Below, in pieces: positions 8,101-19,366 of a DNA stretch of 64,000 bases; the stretch's first letter is position 1, and each line of letters opens with the position of its first letter. The stretch comes from Durusdinium trenchii (Eukaryota > Sar > Dinophyceae > Suessiales > Symbiodiniaceae), in the NCBI GenBank assembly GCA_963970005.1, contig CAXAMN010021001.1, positions 697,903-761,902 on the forward strand. The letters run 5' to 3'. Made by a program: the position numbers and the translations under genes. The notes under the pieces were generated by a model that was not told the origin of the DNA, searched no databases, and saw nothing but the letters and a program-made list of their open reading frames with translations.

Positions 8101-10534
8101 TCATTGATGAGAATGCCACCAACAGGCTATCCGGTGCCGAGATTACCGACTTGAAGTTGATTGTTGCCTCTTCTGCCAAGGTTTCTGCACGAATTACTCT
8201 GGTATTCAAAGCCGGAAGGCTCAGGACTGCTACAGTGGAAAGTTCCGCAGCCGGGACGTATTTTGTATTTTGTTGATCTTTATTTTTTGTTGTGGAGATT
8301 GAGCTTCAGTTGTTGCCAACGAGTGGGTCAGGACTTTGTGGATGCGGGTACTTCAGGCGACCAAGAGGGTGATGGACGAGCAAGTCGCTTTGGGAAAGGT
8401 GCAAGGTTGCTGTGAGAACATTACCATACTCATCTCTGCCTTGAAGTCCTTCAGTAGCACAGAAGACAACGGGGACACCAAAGCCAAGGAAGACATTTGC
8501 CAGCAAGCGAGAAACAACTTGCAATGCTTGGATATCCAGGCCGCTTGCAAAGAGTCTGCCAATGAGGATGGCAAACAGGAGTCGCAAGCACTTGGCGAGC
8601 AGGTGACACAACTTCAGGAGGTCATGGACCAGGAGTTCTTTCACACTACAAGCTTTGGTGACCTCCTTGCGAACTTGTGGGCGGAGGGGGCAACACTACA
8701 GATGGACACAGAAGGCTACGAGTTCCAGGTGCTCCCATTGCTCCTCACTCTGTCGATCCAAGGTGCCATGCAAATTTTAAAACACGCACTCACACACACA
8801 CACACAATATAGGCTAACTTCTGACATGTGTTATTTTTTTTGGGGGGGGTTGGTGGATCATGTGATATACAGCCAGGCTGACTCATATTTAAGATTTGTC
8901 ACGTTCAACTTTCAAGAGTTTTTGTTGACACTGTCAGGTGCAGTTCGTGGACTCGTTCTCCGTGAGGAAGAAGTCACAAACTCCATCCTGGTCGAGGTGG
9001 CAGATGCGTTTTACGACTTTTGCAAGAACTTTCCAGACGGCCAACACGTTGCAGAAGACCATCTTAAATGTGCCTTTGTACTTCAGACTCAGTTGAGCTC
9101 ACTTGTGGGAAAGTGCCAATTCGTAGACACTCCACCAGAATGGATGGGCAGGTTCAAAGATGCCGCTGACAGATTTGCCAGCAAGTTGTCTGTTGTCACC
9201 ACAGAATGGGTGAAGAGTCTTCTGCGCAGTGGCAAATTGTCCACTGTCAAGGAATTCTTCAACAGCTGCGACCTACCAGGCAGCCCAGGCACCTTAACCA
9301 AACTTGCGGCGATCATCGAGCACTACGAGTTCTTGCTCAGTCTGGAGCCACCAGAGCCAACTGACTTGTTCAGTGAACTTGGCACTCGGATGAAGAGCTT
9401 CATCACAATTTCTTCCCTTGATGAAGCCATCTTGTCGGACTTGGTGCCAGACATCCATCAGAAGGCAAACAACTACAAGGAGTCTGTGCAAACCAATGTC
9501 ATGCAGGAGGTGGAGAAAATGCGTGGTCAGCTGACCAAAAGCATTACGAGAATGGAGACATACAGGCTGGGTTGTTTCTGTCCTTTTTACTTGCAGCATC
9601 ATGCAACACCAGCCACGTGTCAAGAGTCAAGAATTTGTTAGATCATGGCCGGGCCTCTTTCATTTTTTCCACAACGGAGATGTCACAGGAAGATCTTGCC
9701 AGCAGTGAAGATTTGGCAGCTCGACAACATCCAGGACCTCCTGATAGAGACAGAAGCCATGAACAAGGACGTGGAATCCTTGATCAGATTTGTCGAGAAT
9801 TGCGACGGCTATGACTCATGGACTCGCGTGTCATTGGCCCTAATGAAGGGGTCTTTCTGGAAAGATCATCATGTGTTCCAAGCATTCTCAGCTGTGAGGA
9901 AGGAGCTGGAGGCCAAGCTGAGGGAATGGCTCTACCCCAGATTCCTTTGTTGCAGTTGGTTGTTTTTGGGGGTTGGGTGAACTCCTGTTTGTGCAGCCAG
10001 CAGGCCACCATTGGTTTACCATGTGATGTGTGGTTTACTCGTACTCCCTACACCCTCAGGTGGCCCGCAAGGACGCTTCACAGATTGTGGCATGCCTCAG
10101 CCTTTTGCACATTATTGAGAACAAGGAAGGCCAGAAAGAACCCGTGGAAACCAGGCTGGCCTCAGTCCGAAAGTGCTGCGCTTTCATCAGCCAGAGGTTT
10201 GGTCTCAGCTTGGGAGATTTGCCCGGGCCAATGAAGCAAAAGGTTGATGCATTCTCACGCGTCCAAGAGCCAGATGCGCCCAAGAGGCAGCTTGCAAGAG
10301 TTCAGGGTTACTCTGTGTGGTAAGTGTGCATGACACTATGCTTTTGGCAAACTAGTTTACAGTTGACACAGGACTCTACCTCTACCTCTTTCTACCTCTA
10401 CCATTTGAGGCTTTGAGGTTTACCACACCAGATGTGATCCTGCCAGCATGTTAGCCAAGGAAGGAAGGAACAGCAAAAGCAAAAGCCTCTGGTGAGCGGG
10501 CAGCACCAAAGAGAAAACCCAAGAAGACCGACTG
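4741..10534 (+). CDS. Unrecognised multi-exon gene with split zinc ribbon and helical body
   Basis: I do not recognise this family. The start is the ATG at 4,741, after a stop-rich region and before an acidic run. Exons I can support: 4,741-4,908; 4,995-~5,150; 5,222-~5,400; 5,475-~5,644; ~5,715-5,820; ~5,910-6,030; 6,111-6,241; 6,354-6,995; 7,660-~7,944; 7,999-8,180; 8,310-8,728; 8,938-9,565; 9,689-9,923; 10,060-~10,310; ~10,454-10,534. Introns use GT, GC (6,242; 9,566) and apparently GA (4,909; 9,924) donors and AG acceptors. The protein has an acidic N-terminus, a CxxC...CxxC site split over the first two exons, a long charged mostly helical body without repeats, and a Lys-rich C-terminus ending KRKPKKTD. 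An NLS-like tail suggests a nuclear protein, by inference only. Not all exon phases agree near 8,000-8,310, so some splice sites are wrong or the gene is damaged. Confidence 0.6.
5222..5400 (+). CDS. Unknown gene, exon 3: basic segment
   Basis: Follows a CATTTCCCAG acceptor. It reads FLSDSGTIPRF then an Arg/Lys-rich stretch with IKHYVQKRQSKYIDFYQ. No family recognised. The 3' edge lies at or before the in-frame TGA at 5,398. Confidence 0.5.
5475..5644 (+). CDS. Unknown gene, exon 4
   Basis: Starts after TTAG and reads VKLSNLNVPEEADW, then a Lys-rich helix (DVKKKVKTAAAKRNW) and TNVTWQSMLQPLG before an in-frame stop. The phase is compatible with the preceding exon. No domain recognised. Confidence 0.5.
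6111..6241 (+). CDS. Unknown gene, charged linker exon
   Basis: Follows a CCGTCTAG acceptor and reads NKASADSIKRTEHESGG and on to QQFT. A GC donor at 6,242 puts it in phase with the next exon and avoids the in-frame TAG at 6,248. Confidence 0.5.
6354..6995 (+). CDS. Unknown gene, largest early exon
   Basis: 214 codons between CCTTTCAG and GAG/GTCAGT. It opens with an acidic stretch (PEPEEEEPVEQEAASDDGES), then a Lys/Arg cluster GKRKRDKDN that could be a nuclear localisation signal, then a helical region with little bias (LLALQAFDQLSFFNG; SIMATMDFLKNIRG). No homology recognised; the acidic-basic-helical order suggests a nuclear scaffold or chromatin protein, as inference. Confidence 0.6.
7660..7944 (+). 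CDS. Unknown gene, helical exon
   Basis: Starts DSTDYANSMSTFFRFLSLDT after a GCGGCAG acceptor and ends near HIFKQLS, where a GTGAGT or GA donor follows. About 95 residues, predicted helical. The region 6,996-7,659 upstream is intron-like apart from a possible small coding piece around 7,240-7,380. Confidence 0.5.
7999..8180 (+). CDS. Unknown gene, exon with ambiguous frame
   Basis: Opens after CTGTTTCAG. The first half looks coding in one frame (ELVRRPFGELSGTWHWDVPK) and the second half in the next frame (KQLIDENATNRLSGAEITDL). The switch falls near GCACAGGTTCTTGGC at about 8,082. Either one base was gained here or one of the two halves is not translated. The donor is AAG/GTTTCT. Confidence 0.45.
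8310..8728 (+). CDS. Unknown gene, helical exon
   Basis: Between GAGCTTCAG and CCAG/GTGCTC. Contains VANEWVRTLWMRVLQATKR and a coiled-coil-like region (QALGEQVTQLQEVMDQEF). Its phase does not fit the preceding donor without one extra base. Confidence 0.55.
8938..9565 (+). CDS. Unknown gene, long helical exon
   Basis: 209 codons from CACTGTCAG to a GC donor (ACATACAG followed by GCTGGG). The split Arg codon joins correctly to the next exon (TYR-KILPAVKIW), which supports the GC donor. Predicted all-helical, with Cys scattered and no motif recognised. Confidence 0.65.
9689..9923 (+). CDS. Unknown gene, helical exon
   Basis: Starts after ATGTCACAG, reads KILPAVKIWQLDNIQDLLIE and ends EAKLR before a GA donor (GAATGG). 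The phase matches both neighbours. Confidence 0.6.
10060..10315 (+). CDS. Unknown gene, penultimate exon
   Basis: Starts after CACCCTCAG, reads VARKDASQIVACLSLLH and ends near RVQGYS. A GT donor after YS or the GTAAGT at 10,321 are both possible. Only the first gives a phase that opens the basic last exon. Confidence 0.55.
10454..10534 (+). CDS. Unknown gene, last exon with basic tail
   Basis: After GTTAG the frame reads PRKEGTAKAKAS then APKRKPKKTD and a TGA stop. The Lys/Arg/Pro-rich ending looks like a nuclear localisation signal. The acceptor is inferred from phase. Confidence 0.45.
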
Positions 10535-10887
10535 AGTGAAACTGGCCTGGTGACTTTGGGGATGGCCTTTATGCCTTTTTTGGGGCATGGGCCTACTTTT
10601 GCAGAAGACGGTGATAACATCGTCTGTTGGGAGCCATTAGGGCATCCAGGCATGAAAGACTCGAAGACTTTCTCCCTAAGTCCTGGACAAAAAGGGCGAG
10701 TTTTGCAGCTGGCTGTTGTGCCATCAAAGGCAAATTCTTTGGCAACTGCAACCCGCTGGGAAATCAATTGCATATGGGCCTTTGGGGCTGTCTAGGATTT
10801 GCCTCAGATGGAAAGCCCTGGTGCACTTCAGGGCAAATAGCAGGGTGGTTTCATAGAAATGATCCAGCAGTAAAGGCAGTACATTAT
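10535..10887 (+). other. No gene supported
   Basis: An open segment at about 10,550-10,800 has codon-like texture in two frames (for example ASDGKPWCTSGQIAGWF near 10,805-10,850), but no splice context or family could be assigned. Confidence 0.4.
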
Positions 10888-10992
10888 TTGGTGGGTGCAT
10901 GGGCCTCTTTTATATATAGTTCAGAGGATTTTATATATAGTTCAGAGTATATCTTGGATCCCAACAGTTAAAGAGGCCCATGCACCCACCAA
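10888..10992. mobile_element. MITE-like hairpin with 23-bp inverted repeats
   Basis: Left arm 10,888-10,910 begins TTGGTGGGTGCATGGGCC and is matched perfectly by the reverse complement at 10,970-10,992. The 60-base loop holds two TATATAGTTCAGAG repeats like those in the methyltransferase introns. No coding capacity and no clear target duplication. Confidence 0.75.
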
Positions 10993-11827
10993 TGCAATAC
11001 TAATAAGATCTAATAAGTATAGTGATATCCGAAGGAATCTGAACTGTTGACAAATTGTGTGGTTCTTCCTTCTTTTTTCCACCAGGGCTTTGTCATGGGC
11101 TTGACCATATTTCTATATTGTAGTGTACAGCCAAGCCAATTAACTTGCTGAAACCTCCTCAGACATGGAAGCAGTTCCAGTTTAAAGCCTGTTCAACGAT
11201 GCTTGCAAGTTGTGAATCTACATTAATCTATAGATGATGCACACACTCTGGCGCGTGTTCAAAGATCACCCTATTTTTTTAAAAGAAATATATACTGTAT
11301 TGTTATGTTCTAAATTAAACTTGCATAAACTCATAAACTTACTTATTTATATAAGCTTGCCATGGAAATTCCATTGAGCTTCGCTTCCAATGCGAGTTTG
11401 GATTCTTGAATAGATACCCCCCAGTGTAAAATCATCAAAACGACTCCTTCACACGGTGGTTCTTCACCTGCTGTCATTCCAGTGGATCAGTCCTGTGGAT
11501 CAGGCCGGAGGCTGTGAGACATTCCAAGCAGGTCACTTGAGAAAACCTCAGGTAACCACAGGCAAGCTTCATGGAAAGGATCAGCCTCGTGAGAGGTTCA
11601 CTGTAGGATTGCAGTCCCGATTGAGGACTCCCCCAATATTAATCCAATAAAAATCAGACGGCTAGCTGGGTGGAGAAGCCGTGGTCTCTGCAGGCAGCAC
11701 CGTGCTGTCTTGGTCACTTCGGTTCTTGCGACGAGCTTTGGCGTGACCACAACGCTGCGAAGATCCGAGAACAGCGAATCAACCCCCAAAGCATCTGTGA
11801 AACGACAAAGGCTCCGGAGTTGGCGTA
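10993..11827. other. AT-rich non-coding
   Basis: No coding segment, RNA gene or repeat that I can support beyond AT-rich stretches near 11,270-11,360. Confidence 0.4.
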
Positions 11828-11917
11828 CCCAGACGCTCCATGTATGGTATATATGCCTACATTGGGGTGGTTTTGGGGGTCAATGTAGGCATATATGGCA
11901 TACATGGAGTGTCTGGG
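11828..11917. mobile_element. Hairpin MITE, family with CAGACRCTCCATG ends
   Basis: Near-perfect 36-base inverted repeat: left arm CCCAGACGCTCCATG... to CCTACATTG, right arm CAATGTAGGC... to CATGGAGTGTCTGGG, around an 18-base G-rich loop. Related copies lie at 12,680-12,727, 16,230-16,319 and 56,233-56,319. Confidence 0.8.
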
Positions 11918-14900
11918 ATATGCATAACCTATCCTCTCCACATGTTGAAGAAGAGCCCATCGCAGGACAGCTGGAACCGCTTCGACTTCTTTTGTGTCAT
12001 CGTCTCACTGTGACTTGGATCAAACAGCACTTCTTGTCCCCAGGGGTACTTGTAGGGACTGAGCCCTCCGTTCCTAATAATACCACCGAAACGGAGCCCC
12101 AAAAAAGGGTTTCAAAAGAGAACGGATCCGGAGCTGTACATCAGTATATGGACTGCACTCAAGTCTAGCAGCAGTAGTAGCAGCAACAGCAACAACAGCT
12201 CCAGCAGTTCAACAGGCCCCTGAAAAGGTCCGCGCTAGACACCTCTCACAATTTTTGCAGTTGACATGCCTTTATATTGAGCATCCCTGTGGTTTGAGTG
12301 TGGTTGGAGTTTAAAGGAGATTTAGAAGCGGGCCCCATGGAATTGCGATGAGTGCACCATTTTGGGAAAAGACATTTTGGAAACCAACCATATATCAGTA
12401 CATCGAAGAAGCTAGACTGCTTGCTGTTCTGGGCTCTCTGATCAGTTTTATATACCAATTTTGTCAATTCCATGGTCCTTCAGTGAGAGTTCCGACAAAA
12501 AGCAAACATGTTCGTTCGCCGAGGCTTGGAATCATCCTGGAGCCCGCAGCCTCGGTACGTGTGGTGCGTTTCGCAAGTGGAAACCCTTCGGATCAGATCC
12601 AGGGTGAGGCCTCAATCCCAGACCCGACCTCCGTGGGACTGGAAGATATGAGCCGCGCAAGACCCCCCAAACCACCACCGCCACCCCAACTGATTGGCAG
12701 ATATGGCAGTCCCATGGAGCGTCTGGGATATAGGGTAGTTTTCATGTGGTTGCAATGACCTTGTGATGTTTGTGCGAAAAAGAATGGACCTGCTGTTTTG
12801 ATACCTATATGCTTTTGATGTTTAATTATTTTAGTCACGAACTGAGTGAATCCCCTGCCGGGAAAACGTGTTCTAAGAATTTGCTTTGCTCCTGGACAGC
12901 AATTCATGATGAAAGACCTGGTTTTTGACCAGTTGACCCTTTAGGATTCACAGGGGCCAAGCATTGCTGATACCAGATGCCCTCAAAGTCGAGTGATGAA
13001 GAACCCTGTTTGCACTGTTCAGTAGGAAACCTCTCAGCATTGGCTGGAATCTCGCCCAAATCCCTTACTGAGCTCGTTGAATGAAGGAACAATAATGGAA
13101 ACACTAGCTGCAACTGAAGACATCGGACACTGAAGACACGTCACATCACGTCACCTGAAGCCACGTCGACGCACGCCGCTGGTTTTGATCTTCATCCGAT
13201 CCAACGGGCTCACCTTTCCCATCCATTCCCATCCATTTTCCCCTTCCAGCAGAGGTGGGTCAGAACCCGAACTAGACTATCCTATAGGTACTCCTGTAGG
13301 GTCCTAGTTCAGGTCACTTATTAACCTTTGTAGGTTGGGCAAATGTGTTTCTGCTCGCAACGTTCAAACATTGGTCGACCCAGCTGGCACCGGTCTGACC
13401 AGACTGGCTGTTCTTCCACCCACCGGAGTCACGTTCCAGGGTCTAGATGACTAACTGAATTGGTCCAAGACTGCTCGGGTCTACTCTACCCCCAAAACTC
13501 ACCAAAGAAACCCCGAACTCCCAGAACGGCTCTTCCGACACACGCGACTCGTCCGACTCACTCGTTCGCGCGGCTCCGACCTCTGCGCACGCGACTTGAC
13601 CTCGCCGGCGGGCCCCGGCCCTCAGGGACACCACCACGTTAAACGTCACGGGCGTCACTTCAGTCTTTCGGGTTCTGCGACTCTTCCGATTGCCTGGGGC
13701 ACCCGGTGAGACGACGGTCTCGGTGAGACGGACTCGCACCACCGGGGGGGTGCAATTGGTTCCCGAAACGGAGCGAATCGGGAGTGCCACTGCGAGGATG
13801 GTGGCATTCCTATAGAGAGGTTGAACAGACATATAGCCTATAATTAGCCTATATAGCTATATATGTACTATGCTACAAACAGGGTCCCAGTTCAGGTCTC
13901 TCAACCTCTCAACCGGTTTGTGGGAGACGGACGATCGGACCAGGTGCGTGTGTTGGAAGTCGCCAAAAGGGTGCCTACAATTTGTAAGTACATTATATGT
14001 TCTGTATATTATACACTATGTTATTTTGTAGATATGGTATGATGTTCTGTATACAATGATATAGGTTACATTATGTGGTGTGATTTTCTGTATATACTGT
14101 ACTATAAGTTACCAGGATCATCCTGTCTGGGTGTCCTGGCTAGACTACCCTACCCTACGTAAATAGGCCTCCAGACAGGGCATTTTTTGCAAGTGCTAGG
14201 TATGTCATGAGTTATGTGTTAATCTCCAAGCTGGGGTACGCCAGTTGCTGGACCATCCTGGAGAATGCTCGCAGGGCGGTATTGTGTTGATACTGACCGC
14301 AGACAAGTTCCAAACCCAAAGCTGCCAAGAAGGCAGTAGGCTGGAGGTAATTTGGTTATATTTGGTTGGGTTTCACAGCAGACAAAAGTGCAGACAAACA
14401 AGGAGACAAGTTGCCCGTTGAAGAAACATGGAAATACCTGGCAAATTGATTGGACACTGATCGATTGGAATCTTCGGAGCTTCGACTTGTCAAACTGGTT
14501 TGTTCATCATCAGATCTTCATGGTTGAGACCAAATCAACCGGAGAACGTCATTCGACCCATTTGCGCTTCAAAGAATCACCAGTCCATAGGCCTCAAGCT
14601 GTTGACCCCTCCAAAACACAGACCTTCGGACTTGTTTCAACTGAAATACAACGCCGGCCCGAAGCTGCCGTAGTTGGTTTGGTTCCATGAATCCTCCACA
14701 AACCACCACAGCCAACCACAAAGTGTAAATGGAGTTTCACCAGATACGCATCGAACATATCGAACCCAATCTACAAGCTATCCCACAGATGTGCAGATGT
14801 GATGTTATCTTTAAATTCTTCACACCACATGAACAAACAAGCTCAATGTCTTTCATGTTCTTCTCGATGTCCCAGGATGAAATACCTCAAGGGTGTGAAG

Positions 14901-15100
14901 AAGATTTTTGTCGCACTTGCTGCGCCGGGGCCTTTGGGGCCGACGGCCTTGAGACGCAAGTCGACGCGTGGCACGCTTGATTGGCACCTGTTCAGATTGT
15001 ATAAGATCATATAAGATCATATATAAGATCTATCATATTCAATCATTATGCTTTTAGTTTAGATCCCAATATATCTTAATTATCTATATATTCTATCTAA
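11918..15100. other. Non-coding with orphan GC-rich segments
   Basis: Apart from the half MITE at 12,680, this holds a CAG/CAA-rich run near 12,165-12,200, a GC-rich block at 13,540-13,770 open on both strands, and a copy of the GGGTGTCCTGGCTAGACTACCC repeat near 14,127. An exon-like piece at about 14,877-14,980 follows a TGTCCCAG acceptor. None can be assigned to a gene. Confidence 0.4.
12680..12727. mobile_element. Half copy of the CAGACRCTCCATG hairpin family
   Basis: Only the right arm is preserved (ATATGGCAGTCCCATGGAGC then GTCTGGG). The left side does not pair. Confidence 0.5.
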
Positions 15101-15107
15101 TCTAGCT

Positions 15108-15198
15108 AGCTGTTTGTTTGTTTGGTTTGTCTGTTTGTTTGTTTGTCTGTTTGTCTGTCTGTCTGTCTGTCTCTATCTATCTATCTATCTATCTATCT
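15108..15198. repeat. Microsatellite (GTTT)n-(GTCT)n-(CTAT)n
   Basis: Compound tetranucleotide run that changes unit from TTTG to TCTG to TATC along its length. Confidence 0.9.
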
Positions 15199-16221
15199 TT
15201 AGATAGATACACATGTATTTTCAAATATACACAGCATTCTGTCCCCATCCTGAGGCAGACAGAACATTCCACCAACATCCCATTTTGAATGACAATGTAA
15301 CGTGATGACCACTCTCCATGTATTCCTTGATCAATCCATTTGTTCAAGCTGCCGTGCAAGTCACAAAAGAGATACACCTTGTCATGACTCCGGCAAGGTC
15401 TGTACCCAAATTGGTGAATGTCATGGCGATCTTGCTGCTCCTCTTGACCTTGTGCACATCCCAAACTCGATTGGATCTGAAACGTGAGGACCACGTCCGA
15501 ACGAGCACACGACCGGACGACGAACGACGCGGACGACGCCACGCGTTGACAGGTGGCAGCTTCAATGAAACATTGACAGGTACAGCATCTTGGGAGTCAG
15601 TTTGTTCTCCACTTTGAAATTTTCTTCTGAAAGTCCGCAATGCAGCTTGGCAAGATATCCGCGGTTTCCGATCTGCGGGGCGTGGTGAAGATCCAGTAGA
15701 CTACGGCGGCACTTTTGTTGGGGGGTTTGGCTTCGGAAGAGAATGTTGAGTTTTTGGTGTCTCGAAGAAACAAGTGGCAAATAGTATCACAGAATCCATT
15801 CCAACTGAATGGGCTGGGATGCCAGGGAATGTATATATATATATATTTGTGCTTCCGAATCACTGGTTTGTTGGTGGGCAACTAGATCCACCACTGGAGG
15901 AATTGCAGGACCCAGGGCCCAACCAATCGATGACACTGCAGAAGCTTCTTTGGGCTCTTGGGAGGAATTCGGCTCTTGGGAGGCAACCAACATGCAAGAA
16001 ACTGGGCAGTGTCCCATTAATTACAACTAAGAGTTTACTATTTTGGCAAAATGCCTTTTCTCACCATGCTGATCCATTGGGCCTCTGGTAATATGGTCAT
16101 GGGAGATGCCCAAGAAACCCCGTGTGTTGCACCATTCATCAGTTCAATCAATTCTCCAATCCCGCATGGTGACCCGGCTCACAGGTGCAGGTGCCAAAGG
16201 CCACCTTTGGAGTCATTCCTA
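15199..16221. other. No gene supported
   Basis: Open segments at about 15,318-15,617 and around 15,880-16,030 lack splice context or a recognisable motif. A short (TA)n run lies at 15,831-15,845. Confidence 0.35.
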
Positions 16222-16319
16222 TCCCAGCCACGACTAATGGGACTGCCATATATGCCTACATTGACCGCCCAAATCACCCCAATGTAGGCCTATATGTATG
16301 GCACACATGGAGCGTCTGG
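16222..16319. mobile_element. Hairpin MITE, second copy of the CAGACRCTCCATG family
   Basis: Inner arms TATATGCCTACATTG / CAATGTAGGCCTATA pair well. The right outer end GGAGCGTCTGG is kept, while the left outer end is degraded. Confidence 0.65.
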
Positions 16320-19186
16320 TATTAATACATATTACATCATATTACGATAAAAGTGACAAGTGTTGGGAAAGGTGGTTTTCCTCTACCAGCAGTGCTCTAG
16401 TTTTGTTTTTAATTAAGAGTGCTGTTTTTCGTCTACCTGGATTGCGTGTGCTCGCATTGAACAGCAGCATCGTTTCTGATCATGTTGAGTGACGAACAGC
16501 GAGACTTTATCACTTAGTGCTTTTGGTCCTGACTCACGATCATCCGGTATTATCACTTGGCGCTTAGGCTTAAGCGAGACAAACCCAAACTCGAAGACGG
16601 GTCGGTTTATGAGATCTTCCTCCAGATGCCTGACGCTGAAATTCCGCACGTTGCCTGACGCCAAAGTCGACGGCAGGTAATTTCAAAGACTTTGTCGGGC
16701 CCTCGGCACTGGAAGCCTGCTGAAACCAGCTGAAACCACATTCACACGCATCTCTTGTGGGGCTTTTCACTGCATCCCAGAGACTCCATGGCACCTGAAT
16801 CCATCCCCGTTCGAGGTGAACATCGGACAAAAAGCCAGGGTTTCGGCAGGTGGATTGGTGGCACGGAGGCTCCGACCGGATCCTCGAGGTGTAGGGACGG
16901 ACTGTTCCGCACCAATGCACCCGCTTCCGCGGAAGCCAATGCACTGGAGCCCGAAAGAAGATCCGATTCGGATGGTTCTGGGAGGTTGGAATCCGAGGTT
17001 CGCTTAGCTGCATTGCTCGGTTAAGCCACTGGCCAATGTAATTCGTTGTGGTGCTTTGATCGTTGAATAGTTTGTTCATGTTTGTGTTTGTTCAATATGT
17101 TGGAACCTTCAGATATGAGTGATCCTCAGGATACTGAAGCTTGGCAGAAAAAGACCGGTCTTAAGACTCGACCCTGTGATGACGACGACGCATGGCGATA
17201 GACATCCCTTTCACCAACGGTGGTGTCTACAACTAATTATACTTTGCAGATATTGCAGATACTATAGGTCCAGCCACACCACTCGTCATCCTCGTCCTCG
17301 TCCTTGGAAGAACATGGGGGCGAACACTGGCTTTCCGCCAAACCAGGAGGTTCCATGATCGGAGTGCTTTTCAGTCCCAGATCGTGGGTGGATGTGACAG
17401 GTGCACCAGACACTCCTTTAGGAACTGATCCCAGACACACCTGGCAAGTGATTATATGCCGATCAACTGACTCCTGAAAGCACAACGATGCCGTAAATCA
17501 TGGAACATGGACACCAATGACCTCGTCTCTGCGACCGTTTCTTCTCTTTGGCACCCAAAAATCATCTCGATCCGGAACCGGCCTCCGGCCTGGCCCGCCC
17601 TGGCCCGCCCGGACTGCGCCCCTCGGCCGAGGTCCAGGCGTTTATCACCCTCTTTCGGGCCTCCACGGGTGAAGCCTGGAACGTACTGGGCTGAGACAAG
17701 TTGCGGGTGGACAAGTTACCCGTCCCCCGCTCGCGTTTCGACCTCGCTCGCGGCGTTCTTCGCCCCGTGTCGGATCATCCGGTTGTAATTGATCATCTGG
17801 TTGGAGGCTGGAGGTCCTGAATGTAGACTCTTGATCAATAAATCCCCCATATGTCCAATTATGTCCAATTCATTCCAATTCAATATATGTGTTTTCTTTT
17901 TAAATCAACAGTCTACCTTAATTAAGCAGTCATATAGGGTATAGTCAACATCCTGGACACCCAGGTCCAGGATGACCCTGGTCAAAAACGTCTTTCCACC
18001 ATCCTCAAGACGAGAAACGGTACGAAACGACGAGAGTCTCAGCTTCTCATGTCGACCAATGGCCAGAGTTCAGTGTTTTTTTTGGGCCTGTTAGATTCCT
18101 GGAACTTTGGGCCTTCTGGCAATCCGTGGGCACCGGGATTAGTGGCTAGAATCTGAAAATTCCGGCAAGCCACTCGAAAGATTAAACATAGGTGTCTTTC
18201 CGGACACCCGTCATGAGTTAATCACTTTCTTCCACGCGTTCCCTCGCCTTGGTTTCTGACGCGCCCAGGAAATTATGCATGACATTGCCCGACCCTGAGA
18301 CAGTTTTCCACCGGCGGCGTTGAAGAATTGGAGTGGTTCCCGCAAATTTTGCCGTCGATTGTTTGATTCAGACACGTCTGGAACGAATGAGGCGCGATCT
18401 CCGAAAGAGATCTTTGCATCAGGCGACTGGTGCACGTGAGGAAGCCTGGAAGATGGGTAATGATGCTGGGTGTTGACTTGACCTGGGAGGGCTTGGGAGG
18501 TAGTGGCCTGGAAGTCCTTATGGATGTCCAATGTTTCAATGCCACGGATCTGACAGGTGCTTCCTTTAAATGAAGCCTTGGTAAATTGACTGTAGCAGGT
18601 ATAGCCGGTTACTCGGTTGTCACATGAGGCAACATGCACGATAGGGGCCAGATGGGCTGCTCTGTTTGCACTAGCGGCTATAGTTGTCCTTTGCCTTGTG
18701 CTGCCAGATGATGAGTGTAGAGAAGGGATACCCCCAGCTTGACCCCCTGGTAAAAGATATAAAAGGAACTTGGACATGCCAAAACCGGTTGTAGAATGTT
18801 GTGGATGCTTGCGGTATCCTTGTTCGTCCCCAGGTTTCCTCACCCAGACCATCCATGGAACTGGAATCATTACATAATGATATATATATAATATTGTTAT
18901 TAGTTACCTACAATATATATATATATACATAATATAGGCCCATCAATGGGTGAATTTTACATGTATATATGCATGTAGATACAGTAACAATTCCATGCAT
19001 GGATCCGTTTATCGGGTTACTATATGTTATACCCCAAGTTGTTGCGTCATTATGTTAATAAGTTTGTTTCTATACATTTTATTTAGTTATTTGTGCACAC
19101 ATGGTTTGGGTCAGTTCTTGGAATCCGAGTCACGGCGTTCACCCGGTGTTTTGCCCTGAAAGGCACAGCAGCCTTCACACCGGCAG
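16320..19186. other. Mostly intronic or intergenic DNA
   Basis: GC-rich islands at 16,760-17,020 and 17,560-17,790 are open in more than one frame and on both strands, which is composition rather than evidence of a gene. (TA)n runs lie near 18,880-18,930. A CCAGGACACCCAG-type repeat is near 17,950-17,985. Confidence 0.35.
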
Positions 19187-19366
19187 CCGTTGAGGCCCGA
19201 TTATCTCTTTGACACTGAGAATCAGTTTGAGGCCTTGAGAGACGCGCGGCTGGAGGGATCCATCGGAACCTGGACGGAAGGCGGAAGGCGGCGATGGCGG
19301 CGGGCGCCGTTCGTTGAGATGGTGCGAGAGTTCGAGAGGAGAGTTCGCTGGAAGTATCCACATGAG
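19187..19366 (+). CDS. Orphan exon, unknown protein
   Basis: Exactly 60 codons between CACACCGGCAG and CATGAG/GTGGAA, phase 0 at both ends. Reads PLRPDYLFDTENQFEALRDA and later PFVEMVREFERRVRWKYPHE. The charged, Trp/Arg-rich composition looks like a real exon. I do not recognise the protein, and no neighbouring exon was found. Confidence 0.5.

Noticed and set aside
13443-13832. Long minus-strand open frame
   Set aside because: A GC-rich island open in several frames on both strands, with no splice context or motif.
18211-18870. 219-codon minus-strand open frame
   Set aside because: No start context, motif or coding bias; nearby frames are also long. Probably chance.
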